Part shown: piece after piece, positions 17,998 through 26,779 of the stretch | Numbering within the stretch: position 1 is the stretch's first letter | Layout of the letters: each line of letters starts with the position of its first letter | Assembly (NCBI RefSeq): GCF_044336245.1 | Contig: NZ_CP172346.1 | Span: 992,001-1,056,000 of the forward strand | Reading direction: 5' to 3' | Source of the DNA: Schlesneria sphaerica | GTDB taxonomy: Bacteria; Planctomycetota; Planctomycetia; Planctomycetales; Planctomycetaceae | DNA length: 64,000 nt | Translations under genes and position numbers: made by a program | Notes under the pieces: generated by a model | Told to the model about the DNA's origin: nothing | Seen by the model: only the letters and a program-made list of their open reading frames with translations | The model's database searches: none

Positions 17998-19086
17998 GTG
18001 TTAGTCCATCGGCCCCGCCTGAATCTGAGTAGCCCCCGACATCAACGAACGGGGTTCTTCTGTTTGGGTGCCTTACGCGAGGTCTTCGTCCTTGCGTCCG
18101 CAGTCTCTATTGTCACCGTCTGTCTCTGGCAGTCCTCGGCATTTATGAAGGTTCATCTTGCCGCCGACAAACAGCCAAACGCTAGAAAGCTGCTTCCCGT
18201 CCTGGCACTGAACGTCGACCGTGAACGCGGGGCTGTCCTGGCTCATGTCTGGGGAGGCCAGCACGACGAAATTTCTCTCGATACCGGAGACGTCACGCAA
18301 CAGACCATTTTTCCCGAAGTCATCGCCTATGACGCCTCCCAAAGGAACTCAGTCGTCGCACATCTTTCCGAATGGGCTGAAGGGGGAGCCATTCACCACC
18401 GGGTCGACATCTTTCGACGAGGAGAAATTCTCATCTCCGAAGAGTTCGGCACGCAGTCTCAAACTTCTGCCACCGTCAACGTCTCTGCGGACGGAACGTA
18501 CGCGATCGTGATGACACTCGAAGGGAACGCCATTGGGTGGGAACTTCGAGACGAAGAACCCAAACGCCATGAGTTCACTCTCGAGCCATTGAACGTCGAA
18601 AACAACCTCTCTCCCGATGGAAACCGCCTGTTCGTCTCGGCAGACCAGGCGACCCCTTACTTCTGTGATTCCCGAACCGGGCAGTCGAAAGTGGAATTGC
18701 AGGGGCTGACGGGATTCTGCTGCTGCTCAGAATGGACCAGTGACGGTCGCTATCTTGCCGTGGGAAATCAGCACGGCGACGTGATTGTGTTCGATACGAC
18801 CACGGGTAAGCAGGTCTGGCATCAGCGACTCGATTTCATGTTCGCACGGGCAGTGTCGTTCTCGCTCGATGGAACTCAACTGGCTTGCGGGGGATTCGAT
18901 CACAAAACTCGCATCTGGAATCTCTCCGAACCCGAACAGCCTCCCAAAGAATTGAAAGGTCAGTATGGAATCGTAAGAGGTCTGGTCTTTGGCCCTAACG
19001 ATCAGACACTGGTCTCGGCCAGCTTCGAGGGGACCATTCACGAGTGGTCAGTCGCAACCGGTCAGTTACTTCGACAATTGAGGTAA
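17998..19086 (+). CDS. Membrane-anchored WD40-repeat protein
   Basis: 362 residues with a GTG start, supported by AGGGAG six bases upstream. One hydrophobic segment near residues 25-50 (ALREVFVLASAVSIVTVCLW) follows a basic N-terminus and probably anchors the protein. The rest is a beta-propeller. The clearest WD-like blades are at the C-terminal end: YLAVGNQHGDVIVFDTTTGKQVW, LACGGFDHKTRIWNL and LVSASFEGTIHEWSVATGQLL. WD40 propellers are interaction scaffolds; no enzyme motif is present. A likely terminator follows at 19094-19150. The neighbour, on the opposite strand, is a SpoIIE-type phosphatase. Confidence 0.75.
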   Translation: MLVHRPRLNLSSPRHQRTGFFCLGALREVFVLASAVSIVTVCLWQSSAFMKVHLAADKQPNARKLLPVLALNVDRERGAVLAHVWGGQHDEISLDTGDVTQQTIFPEVIAYDASQRNSVVAHLSEWAEGGAIHHRVDIFRRGEILISEEFGTQSQTSATVNVSADGTYAIVMTLEGNAIGWELRDEEPKRHEFTLEPLNVENNLSPDGNRLFVSADQATPYFCDSRTGQSKVELQGLTGFCCCSEWTSDGRYLAVGNQHGDVIVFDTTTGKQVWHQRLDFMFARAVSFSLDGTQLACGGFDHKTRIWNLSEPEQPPKELKGQYGIVRGLVFGPNDQTLVSASFEGTIHEWSVATGQLLRQLR

Positions 19087-19093
19087 TGTGGGT

Positions 19094-19150
19094 TGACAGC
19101 AGCAGGTCAGTCAAGCGCCCCTGCTGTCACTCTTGTTTCAGGCCCGAGAC
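19094..19150 (+). terminator. Probable terminator after the WD40 gene
   Basis: TGACAGCAG (19094-19102) pairs with CTGCTGTCA (19131-19139), 9 bp, followed by CTCTTGTTTC. The loop is long and the T-run imperfect, so this is moderate evidence. Confidence 0.45.
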
Positions 19151-19206
19151 AGACAGGCAGCGACGTTTTATTCTCTCACCTTTTCACAAATTGTCTTGAA
19201 GCTCCG

Positions 19207-20502
19207 TCAGACAATCGTGCCTACGACGAGCGTCCGGTCATCCGAGGCGGGTGTTCCACACGAGAACTCAGCAACCGAATTGAGCAGCGTCTGAACCGTC
19301 TGCTCAGGATCCAGAGATGTGTTCGAAATCTCGTGGTCCAGTCGTGACAGACTGTAAAGTTCCTGGTCGGGTCCTGCGGCTTCCACAATCCCATCCGTGT
19401 ATAGGACCAACTGATCTCCAGGACGTAGATCAATCGCCGCCTCCACTGCACGGAAAGAATGCATCACGCCCAGCGGAAAATGCTGCGCGTGAATGAGCGA
19501 GCTGATCTTGCCCGAGTCACCTCGTCGCAGCCGCGGGGGATTGTGACCAGCTGACGAGTAGGTTAACCGCAGTGTCTGGGGATCGAAGATAGCGTAAAAT
19601 GCCGTCACAAATGTGCCGGTGTTACCGACATAGTGCTGACACAGGCGATCGTTCAGGTAGTTCAACATCGCCCCCGGGGTAATCGTCGAGCCGGGGAACG
19701 TATGCGCAATACTGTGCATTACGGCCATCATTACGGCCGCCGGTGTTCCATGGCCGCTGACGTCCGCGATCAGTAGCCCCCAAAGCCCGCCCCCCAGTGG
19801 AAAGAAATCGTAGTAGTCACCACCGGCCCGTCGCGCTGTCTGGTACGACGCCGCGAGTTTCATCCGGGGGATCTGAGGGAGCTTGATCGGCAGCAGCGAC
19901 CGCTGAATCCGGGCGACCGCTTTCAGTTCGCGATCAATCTCTTCATAAGCTTCCTTCAGTCGCTCGGCCAGGACGAGAGTACTGGTGGCGCGTCCGAACA
20001 AGTTTGCCAGCCAAACTGATTCGGGCAGGTTCTCATACGAGAAGCCGTTTGGGACCCGCCGCATATGCAGGGACATGTTCAGCGACAAACCCTGGTCGAG
20101 CAGCGGGATCGCCTGCAGCGAGTGCTGTCCTTCGAGATATTCGTAAGCAGGATCGTCAGGAGACACGTTCAGGTTGTTGATGATCCGCGGTTCGTTTCCG
20201 TAGATCAGTTCAGCGAGGATTCCACCAGACAGTAAGGGCAAACGCTCGGGCTCTTTCCAGGGATCGATATCATCTTCCCATTCGCTGTATCGCGTGATGA
20301 GGAAGTCCGGATAGGAGAGTTCACGCCGACTCATGGCCAGGCGTCGATCAATTTGCGGATTGACCTGCCTCATCCGCTCATAGTACTCGCGTACCATGGC
20401 CTGCGGGTCAGTCTGCAAACTCAATTCGCGCATTGTCTCCATGATCTGGTTGAGACGTCGAATCGAGTTCGGTGTCGGTACAGAGGTAAATTCGCCCGTC
20501 AT
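19207..20502 (-). CDS. SpoIIE/RsbU-type PP2C phosphatase with GAF-like domain
   Basis: 431 residues. The first 190 look like a GAF-type sensory domain, followed by a short helix (LAERLKEAYEEIDRELKAVARIQRSLLP) that usually links to the phosphatase. The PP2C-SIG domain has GGDYYDFF near 226, ADVSGHG near 244, LYTDGIVEA near 375 and the C-terminal SDDRTLVVG, all metal-binding motifs. Such enzymes dephosphorylate anti-sigma-factor antagonists in partner-switching pathways. No RsbV or RsbW homologue lies in the window. Cytoplasmic, with no transmembrane segment. Divergent from the RR-signal gene at 20776. Confidence 0.9.
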   Translation of the reverse strand: MTGEFTSVPTPNSIRRLNQIMETMRELSLQTDPQAMVREYYERMRQVNPQIDRRLAMSRRELSYPDFLITRYSEWEDDIDPWKEPERLPLLSGGILAELIYGNEPRIINNLNVSPDDPAYEYLEGQHSLQAIPLLDQGLSLNMSLHMRRVPNGFSYENLPESVWLANLFGRATSTLVLAERLKEAYEEIDRELKAVARIQRSLLPIKLPQIPRMKLAASYQTARRAGGDYYDFFPLGGGLWGLLIADVSGHGTPAAVMMAVMHSIAHTFPGSTITPGAMLNYLNDRLCQHYVGNTGTFVTAFYAIFDPQTLRLTYSSAGHNPPRLRRGDSGKISSLIHAQHFPLGVMHSFRAVEAAIDLRPGDQLVLYTDGIVEAAGPDQELYSLSRLDHEISNTSLDPEQTVQTLLNSVAEFSCGTPASDDRTLVVGTIV

Positions 20503-20575
20503 TGGCTGCCATCCTGCTTCATGTGGGATTAGACGCGCATCGTATCAACCCCGACAAGACCCGAGCTACGAAAGA

Positions 20576-20604
20576 GGCCCGTTTTTTTAAGGGGCCATTT
20601 TTTC
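20576..20604. other. Hairpin with T-run in a divergent promoter region
   Basis: GGCCC (20576-20580) and GGGCC (20592-20596) flank a T-rich loop and are followed on the plus strand by ATTTTTTC. It resembles a small intrinsic terminator in the leader of the plus-strand gene, perhaps an attenuator. The stem is only 5 bp. Confidence 0.3.
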
Positions 20605-20775
20605 AGCGAAATGTTCCCTGGATCCAACGGACTGGTCTCTAGAGTCCTCTCATCAAACTCGTGTCAAAATCTTCCCAGCGCACGCTGGATCAGGAAATCA
20701 GCTCATCCAGTTGCTACACTGGCAAATTGGTGGGCCATTCCGCTCGATGATTCCATCCGCTTGGAAAGGAACAGC

Positions 20776-22272
20776 ATGTTTCCAATTGATCGTCGCGAGT
20801 TTCTCCGTGACCTCGGTGGTACGCTCGTCACTGGCAGCGCCGCTTGGTGCTCATTGAATTCACTGACATCCGCCCGAGCGGAAGACGTGGCAATAGATCC
20901 CACAATTGTCCAGTTCCGCTCCGAAATGGAAGGAGTCGTCCGCTGGATTGAGCAGGCTCCACGCGAGAAGATTCTGGAGCAGGCGGTTGAAAAACTCAAA
21001 AACGGACTTCCCTATCGGCAACTCGTCGGAGGTCTCTTTCTCGCTGGAATCCGCAATATCAAACCCCGCCCAGTCGGGTTCAAATTTCACGCGGTGATGG
21101 TGATGGGTGCGGCCCATCAACTTTCGCTCGATGCATCGCAGGCCGATCGTCTTCTTCCGTTCTTCTGGGCGCTCGATAATTTCAAAGGCGCGCAGGCCCA
21201 GGACGTCAAAGAAGGAGACTGGACCTTATCTGCTGTTCGCGATGCAGAGGTCCCTTCGGCCTCTCAGTCACGAGCACGCTTCATCGAGGCCATGGACCGC
21301 TGGGACGAAGCGGCCGCTGACGTCTCTATCGCGGGACTTTGCCGATCCGCCAGTTCCACCGAAGTTATGGAAATAGTTTGGCCGTACGCGATTCGAGACT
21401 GGCAAAACATCGGGCATAAAGCGATCTTTGCAGCCTGTGCGGGCCGCACGCTGGACTTGATCGGTTGGGAACATGCCGAGCCAGTGATGCGGTCGCTCGT
21501 CTACGGGTTGCTTAATGGGGGAAACACGGACTCAGCCGCCCCCTACGATAAGAATCGGGAATTGGCCGGCAAGATCCGCGGTGACTGGATGGACGGCAAA
21601 CCCGACCCCGACGTCACTCGGTCAATGGTTCAGTCCTTGCGCGTCGCCACTACGGAAGAAGCGGCCCAGGCAGTGGTCACTCAACTCAATCGAGGCGTGG
21701 CTGCAAGCTCTCTGTGGGATGCCATCCTGCTGGCAGCCGGAGAGCTTCTGATGCGAGAACAGGCAATTGTCCCCCTTCACGCGACGACAGCCACTAACGC
21801 CCTGTTCTTCATCTTTCGACAAAGTGGAAACGATTCAACGCGGCGAGTCGCGTTGCTGCAGGCGGCATCGTGGATCGCGTTGTTCCGCGAGGGGACGCGG
21901 CAACGTGGCCGCTTCCCCGATAAGCCGAACATCGACGCATTCCAACCGAGCGATGCAGTTCCACCGTCCATTGAAGCGGTCTTCGATGGATTGCGACAGA
22001 ATCGGGATACGGCAGCCGCGCAGGTGCTGGCTTACAGTCGCCATGGAGGAGATCCCGCCCGGTTCTTCGATGCAGCCCGGCATTTGATCTTCACCAAGGG
22101 GACGGACTCGCACGACTTCAAGTTTGCGGCCTCGGCCTTCGAAGATTTTTCGTACGCCAGCCCAGCCGTTCGCCCGCAACTGATGGCCGCGAGTGTCTAC
22201 TACCTGCGAGGCGCAGGCGAACCTGACTCGCCATTACTTGAGCGCACCAAGCAGGCACTCGCGATTCTGTAG
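20776..22272 (+). CDS. RR-signal protein of unknown function
   Basis: 498 residues from the ATG at 20776, which has AAGGA seven bases upstream. The longer frame from 20611 is rejected. The N-terminus MFPIDRREFLRDLGGTLVTG has an RR-x-F-L signature typical of twin-arginine signals, with a probable cut after TSARA. The mature protein is mostly alpha-helical and I see no known catalytic motif. It contains a histidine-rich strand FHAVMVMGAAHQLS and DWQNIGHKAIFAACAGRTLDLIGW, where spaced His residues could bind a metal or haem. I do not recognise the family. Confidence 0.65.
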   Translation: MFPIDRREFLRDLGGTLVTGSAAWCSLNSLTSARAEDVAIDPTIVQFRSEMEGVVRWIEQAPREKILEQAVEKLKNGLPYRQLVGGLFLAGIRNIKPRPVGFKFHAVMVMGAAHQLSLDASQADRLLPFFWALDNFKGAQAQDVKEGDWTLSAVRDAEVPSASQSRARFIEAMDRWDEAAADVSIAGLCRSASSTEVMEIVWPYAIRDWQNIGHKAIFAACAGRTLDLIGWEHAEPVMRSLVYGLLNGGNTDSAAPYDKNRELAGKIRGDWMDGKPDPDVTRSMVQSLRVATTEEAAQAVVTQLNRGVAASSLWDAILLAAGELLMREQAIVPLHATTATNALFFIFRQSGNDSTRRVALLQAASWIALFREGTRQRGRFPDKPNIDAFQPSDAVPPSIEAVFDGLRQNRDTAAAQVLAYSRHGGDPARFFDAARHLIFTKGTDSHDFKFAASAFEDFSYASPAVRPQLMAASVYYLRGAGEPDSPLLERTKQALAIL

Positions 22273-22665
22273 ACCGGAACCAAGCCCCGACGTGGGTCAG
22301 CGAGAGGCGTTTCAACAAACTGGGCTCGGGTACTCAAATTTCAAAACTGGCTTCCGAGTGAGTCGATCGTTCTGATCGAATGTTAGCCAGTTTTGAGATC
22401 TGAGCACCCGACCCCAGGGCGTGCGCTCTCGGATCGCACCAGAAACATGTTCGCCTCTCTGCCGCATGCGGACGCAGGAACCATCGCCCGGGCTGCCTCA
22501 ATGAGACGGATCCCACGCCGCCAGGGGCGCGGGATCCGGTTTCAAGCGTTTCCAGGTTCCAACTCATCATATTGAACAATCACATCAGTCGTCCTGATGA
22601 GACCGCCAATTTCAGAACTTAAACGCCGGATCCCCATCGACAGCTTTAGATACCTCGGGAGAACG
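22273..22665. other. Gene-free convergent stretch with a nested hairpin
   Basis: About 390 bases between the convergent RR-signal and MFS genes. The notable content is the 98-base nested inverted repeat at 22320-22417. Confidence 0.5.
22320..22417. repeat. Nested inverted repeat (copy A)
   Basis: Outer arms of 33 bases (22320-22352 and 22385-22417) match at 29 of 33 positions. The loop holds a second perfect stem TCGATC/GATCGA (22363-22368 with 22374-22379). Arms end inward in AAAACTGGCT. A second element with the same inner arm end and nested design lies at 26591-26664. There is no coding frame inside. Confidence 0.75.
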
Positions 22666-24366
22666 TTACTCCGGTAGCGGTTTGCCTTTGGTCTCTGGGG
22701 CGAATGGTAGAACGAGCAATCCGATCAGGAAGATGGCACTCATCGTCACTCCCGCCTGACGCATCGGTTCCTCATACCCGTGGAACACGAACTTGCTGAA
22801 AGCTCCCAGAGCGAACGGTCCGGACGCCGCCACGAAGCGCCCCACGTTGTAGCAGAACGAAGTCCCTGTGCTGCGCAGATGCGTCGGGAAGAGCTCGGGG
22901 AAATAGATGGCGTATCCACCGAACAGAGCGAGATGGCAAAAACCCATAATGGGAATCATCCAGAAGATCTGGCTGAACTCGGTGAGGTACCCGAACACCA
23001 TCACTGTACTGAGCATTGCGAGGACAAAAGCGACCGCGAAGGCGGGCTTGCGACCGGTGTAATAGGTGACGTAGGTGAAGGCATAGATCCCGAAGAAGGC
23101 ACCAATGTTGAGCATGACAGATGTGAATGCCGCCCAACGCCCCAACTGATTCGTCAGCTTCTTCGCTCGTTTCGAAATGCGGTCGGTATGCCCCTCGACC
23201 GCGGCGGCATCGCCTGAAACTTCTTCGCCTGAAAGATATTCCAACCGACGCGCTCGCTCGTCATCCGTTTTGGACAGGCTCGAGGCAATCTCCGATGCGG
23301 TCGGCGTTTCCCCGGCTTTTACTCTCTTTTGTACTTCAGAGTAGATGACTTCAGCGTCTTTATTTCCTGCCGCCGGTGACAACAACTGATTGGGGAACGG
23401 GACCGCTTTTGCCTCGCTCAGTAACTGGGGCTTGCTGACAAGCAGTCGAATAAATTCCCGGTCCTTCTCGGCCTCACCTGCCACGCGCAGGTCGTTTTCG
23501 AAGGACTTGCGGAAGACGGACCGGGTCAGGTCGATACTGAAGAATCCGATGCCCCACAGTCCGATCACCCCGGACGCCGCCATGATCAGCCCGACAATCG
23601 CGTTTCGCCGCCAAGTGGGGTTACCAAACAGTTCACTGTACGATCCAAGTTGCTTCTGGAGTTGTTCGTCCGAAGCGGCCTGCCACTGTTCAGGCTCCTT
23701 CAATCGTCGACGAATCAGGATCGCGAGCAGCGCGGGCAAGGCCCCAATCACGAACATGATTCGCCAGGCGCTCCCCACCGCCCCCCGTTCTTCGAGTTCG
23801 AATAGAACAAGGCTGATCACCGCGGCCGAGATATTTCCCACAGCAGACAGTGCCTGGAGTAACCCCAACGCGAATGGTCTCGCCCGAACGGGCATCACTT
23901 CGGCTACGAGTGCCACACCAACGGCAAATTCCCCACCCACACCCAGGCCGGTCAAAAATCGAAACGCGGCAAAACTCCATGGGTCCCAGGAAAGAGCACT
24001 CAGTCCTGTAAAGGCCGAATAGAGCAGAATTGTCAGGAGCATCGTCTTGGCTCGGCCGATCCGGTCACCCAGAATTCCAAAGCCTAGACCGCCCGTCGCC
24101 CAGCCCAGCAGAAAGATCGACGTGGAAATTGAGCCATAGAACTCAACGTCCGCCTGAGCTGGGGAAACACCGGGAGCCGGTGCGAGCAGTTCGCGCATCG
24201 CGGGAACGCGAGCCAGGTTGAAAAGCTGCTGATCCATCGTGTCGAAGAGCCAACCGAGCGCTGCCACAACCAGCACAAACCAGTGATAGCGTGACAGATC
24301 TTTCCACCAGGGAGTTGAAGAGCGCGTTGGTTCTTCTGGCGATGCTGCAGTTTCAAATCCATGCAT
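22666..24366 (-). CDS. MFS transporter with a large TM7-TM8 insert
   Basis: 566 residues, longer than a typical 430-residue MFS carrier. TM1 contains LGWLFDTMDQQLFNL, and the TM2-3 signature GFGILGDRIGRAKT is clear, followed by GLGVGGEFAVGVALVAE. These features fit the sugar/aromatic-acid:H+ symporter group. After TM7 (IVGLIMAASGVIGLWGIGFF) there are about 130 hydrophilic residues (about 277-405) before the next membrane helix, in what should be an outward-facing loop. Start at 24366. Substrate cannot be predicted. It is convergent with the preceding gene across the inverted repeat at 22320-22417. Confidence 0.85.
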   Translation of the reverse strand: MHGFETAASPEEPTRSSTPWWKDLSRYHWFVLVVAALGWLFDTMDQQLFNLARVPAMRELLAPAPGVSPAQADVEFYGSISTSIFLLGWATGGLGFGILGDRIGRAKTMLLTILLYSAFTGLSALSWDPWSFAAFRFLTGLGVGGEFAVGVALVAEVMPVRARPFALGLLQALSAVGNISAAVISLVLFELEERGAVGSAWRIMFVIGALPALLAILIRRRLKEPEQWQAASDEQLQKQLGSYSELFGNPTWRRNAIVGLIMAASGVIGLWGIGFFSIDLTRSVFRKSFENDLRVAGEAEKDREFIRLLVSKPQLLSEAKAVPFPNQLLSPAAGNKDAEVIYSEVQKRVKAGETPTASEIASSLSKTDDERARRLEYLSGEEVSGDAAAVEGHTDRISKRAKKLTNQLGRWAAFTSVMLNIGAFFGIYAFTYVTYYTGRKPAFAVAFVLAMLSTVMVFGYLTEFSQIFWMIPIMGFCHLALFGGYAIYFPELFPTHLRSTGTSFCYNVGRFVAASGPFALGAFSKFVFHGYEEPMRQAGVTMSAIFLIGLLVLPFAPETKGKPLPE

Positions 24367-24635
24367 TGAGGGAAGCCTTATTCGCGGGGGGCAATTACAG
24401 TGCTAGGCGAGGGGATCAATACAACCAAATTGCGCCAGGTCTGCAAGCTCACCGGCGGGGTTTTCGGGACTTCGATCAATGAAACTGGCCATCCGCGATT
24501 ATTCTGCCGCACTTTTTCACCTTGCTCTGATCTTGCGATCGACATTTCCAGCCACGGAAGCGACATTGCGGGGCAGACGGCGGGAAGCGCCATCCACTAA
24601 GATTGCGCACCTACTTTTCTCGGGAGAGTGAATCT

Positions 24636-25418
24636 GTGAGCGGATCGATTTTGTATTGCGGCGACACTGACCTGTACGGCGCCGCGTCCTATCTGGCAGG
24701 TATGTTGACAACCTGGAACTTTAATTTTCAGTACATCCCCAGCAACCAGCGAATCAGTATCGCGGACCTTGAGAAACCTCGATCCTTGCTGATCCTCAGC
24801 GACTACCCGGCCGCCAACTTTGCTCCAGAATGCCAGGAAGCGGCTCTCAAGCTCATTCAGCAAGGCTGCGGGCTCTTGATGATCGGCGGGTGGGAGTCGT
24901 ATCACGGATTCGGCGGTGACTGGAACGGGACCCCTCTGGCGGCCGCCTTGCCCGTGGAGATCGCGGCCAAGGATGACAGAATGAACTTTGACCAATCCGC
25001 GTGGCTGGTCCCGGCAACCGAGCATCCCGCCATCAGCGGCCTGCCGTGGCTCACGCGACCTCCTGCAATTGGCGGGATGAACCGCGTGACACCAAAACCC
25101 GATTCCAAAGTGGTCCTGGAAGCTCACACCTTTAAGGTGACATACGCCGGGACATCGAATTCCGCAGGCTCGAGCAACTCGGGCTGGTCGTTCACGCCAG
25201 ATCAGAAGTACCCCGCTCTGGTCACCGGTCAGTACGGGAAAGGCCGAACCGCCTCGTTCCTCAGCGACGTCGCTCCTCACTGGGTGGGGGGCTTTGTTGA
25301 CTGGGGTTTGCCCCGCGTCACGGGTCAGGCTGCTCAGTCACAGGGGATCGAAGTCGGACACGATTATGCGTCGTTCTGGAAACAGTTACTGACGTGGACC
25401 GGACAACTCGGAACGTGA
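24636..25418 (+). CDS. Glutamine amidotransferase-like protein
   Basis: About 260 residues with a class I amidotransferase-like Rossmann fold: SILYCGDTDLYGAASYLAGML, LLILSDYPAANF, CGLLMIGGWESYHG and LVTGQYGKGRTASFLSD. The nucleophile-elbow position has Trp-Glu rather than the catalytic Cys, so glutaminase activity is unlikely. Related trefoil/ThuA-like proteins often bind rather than hydrolyse. A GTG at 24636 has GGGAGAG about eight bases upstream and is preferred to the TTG at 24603. It faces the MFS gene divergently. Cytoplasmic; role unknown. Confidence 0.65.
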   Translation: MSGSILYCGDTDLYGAASYLAGMLTTWNFNFQYIPSNQRISIADLEKPRSLLILSDYPAANFAPECQEAALKLIQQGCGLLMIGGWESYHGFGGDWNGTPLAAALPVEIAAKDDRMNFDQSAWLVPATEHPAISGLPWLTRPPAIGGMNRVTPKPDSKVVLEAHTFKVTYAGTSNSAGSSNSGWSFTPDQKYPALVTGQYGKGRTASFLSDVAPHWVGGFVDWGLPRVTGQAAQSQGIEVGHDYASFWKQLLTWTGQLGT

Positions 25419-25431
25419 CAAATCGTTCCCG

Positions 25432-25507
25432 GAGGGGACTCTACTTCGAACGAGCCGCAGGATTTCCCACGTCGTCATGACGCGTCGTGTTCGAAGCGAG
25501 TCTCCTG
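25432..25507. repeat. Imperfect inverted repeat with central palindrome
   Basis: Arms GGGGACTCTACTTCGAAC (about 25433-25450) and GTTCGAAGCGAGTCTCC (about 25488-25504) pair with one bulge. The centre contains the 10-base palindrome CGTCATGACG. It begins about 14 bases past the amidotransferase-like stop. It might end transcription or protect the 3' end, but no T-run follows. Confidence 0.55.
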
Positions 25508-25698
25508 ATCTGGCTCAAGCCGGAGTCGCGGGAATCTCTTTCCGTCGATAAGATTCGGTACTGGATCGCCCGTGAAGTACGTCGAGTGCAGTAATGGACC
25601 TGCAGCCCAAAAGAGGCCGCGATTGACACCATTTCTGCGACATCGGACCGGAGCACCGGCGAACTCGAGGAGTCGCTACATTTCTAGAAGGAGCTATT

Positions 25699-26541
25699 GT
25701 GCCAAATAATCCCGTCCAGGTCGGGCGTTGGAAATGCGGTCGAGGTCTTCCCCTGTTGTTCATCGCGGGGCCCTGCGTGATTGAAAGCGAAGAGCTTGTC
25801 ATGCAGATCGCCAGGAAGCTGGCGGAGATCTCGGAGTCGAAAGGCGTTCAAATCGTCTTCAAATCGAGCTTCGATAAGGCCAATCGCACGAGCGTTGACA
25901 GTTTTCGCGGACCGGGACTGGAACGGGGCCTGGAAATCCTGGCGAAGGTTCGTGCAGAGACGGGATTACCTCTCACAACCGATGTCCACGAACCAGCGCA
26001 GGCCGAACCGACGGCGGAAGTCTGTCAGATTCTGCAAATCCCCGCCTTCCTGGCCCGACAGACCGATCTGGTGGAAGCAGTGGCAAAATCAACGGCTCAA
26101 CACGGCGGGATTATCAACGTCAAAAAGCCGCAATTTATCGCCCCTGAAGACATGGTTCACGTCGTCAAAAAGTGCGAAGCCTCGGGAAATCAGAATGTCC
26201 TGCTCACCGAACGGGGAACAATGTTCGGGTATGGTCGGCTGATCAACGACTTCCGCTGCATCCCTGTCATGCAGTCGTTCGGCGCACCTGTCATCTTTGA
26301 TGCCACGCACAGTGTTCAGTTGCCCGGTGGCGCCACCACGGGTGGTCGCCGCGACATGGTCCCTTTCCTCGCCCGTGCCGCTGTCGCCAGTGGCTGCGAT
26401 GGTGTCTTCTTCGAAACCCATCCTGACCCGGACAAGGCTTTGAGCGATGGTCCCAATATGGTCCCGCTCTCAGAACTGCCTCGGCTGATTGACCAACTGA
26501 CCCAATTGCGATCGTTGACGCAAAGTTTCGAAAAGGGGTGA
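25699..26541 (+). CDS. kdsA: 3-deoxy-8-phosphooctulonate synthase (metal-dependent type)
   Basis: 280 residues, usual length. It condenses PEP with arabinose-5-phosphate to Kdo-8-phosphate for lipopolysaccharide. Signatures: FIAGPCVIESEE, KSSFDKANRTS, TDVHEPAQ, NVKKPQFIAPEDM, LTERGTMFGYGRLINDFR, VIFDATHSVQLPGG and ETHPDPDKALSDGPNM. The cysteine in AGPCVIES (Asn in the E. coli enzyme) marks the metal-dependent class seen in Aquifex. GTG start supported by AAGGAG six bases upstream. Downstream GC-rich hairpin at 26560-26582. No other Kdo gene is adjacent. Confidence 0.97.
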   Translation: MPNNPVQVGRWKCGRGLPLLFIAGPCVIESEELVMQIARKLAEISESKGVQIVFKSSFDKANRTSVDSFRGPGLERGLEILAKVRAETGLPLTTDVHEPAQAEPTAEVCQILQIPAFLARQTDLVEAVAKSTAQHGGIINVKKPQFIAPEDMVHVVKKCEASGNQNVLLTERGTMFGYGRLINDFRCIPVMQSFGAPVIFDATHSVQLPGGATTGGRRDMVPFLARAAVASGCDGVFFETHPDPDKALSDGPNMVPLSELPRLIDQLTQLRSLTQSFEKG

Positions 26542-26559
26542 AGAAACCGCGGAGCCAAC

Positions 26560-26582
26560 GCCGCCCCCGTAGCGGGGCCGGC
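26560..26582. other. GC-rich hairpin after kdsA
   Basis: GCCG-C-CCCCG and CGGGG-C-CGGC form 9 pairs with one C-C mismatch around a TAG loop, 19 bases past the kdsA stop. It lacks a T-run, so it is a possible rather than clear terminator. Confidence 0.5.
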
Positions 26583-26590
26583 AATTCAAA

Positions 26591-26664
26591 TCCCGCCATT
26601 CGAAACTGGCGCGCAGACGCATCGAACGACTCGATGCCTCCAGAGCCAGTTTTCGATATGGGAG
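26591..26664. repeat. Nested inverted repeat (copy B)
   Basis: The outer arms carry CGAAACTGGC (26601-26610) and GCCAGTTTTCG (26645-26655) with imperfect extension outward. The loop holds a perfect stem GCATCGA/TCGATGC (26619-26625 with 26631-26637). The design matches copy A at 22320-22417, and this copy also sits between convergent genes (kdsA and glgX). Confidence 0.65.
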
Positions 26665-26779
26665 ACTCAGGCCTGACGTTTAATGTCGACGGTCCTGCTC
26701 CACCGGCTCCGCGTACACATCCTCTGTCGGCCATTGCAAGAAATGCGAGAGGAACGAGCGCGGACAACTGCGTTCGCGG

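Noticed and set aside
26577..26600. T-loop-like TTCAAAT as a possible tRNA 3' end
   Set aside because: The flanking five bases do not pair to form a T stem, and no acceptor or anticodon arm is found upstream.
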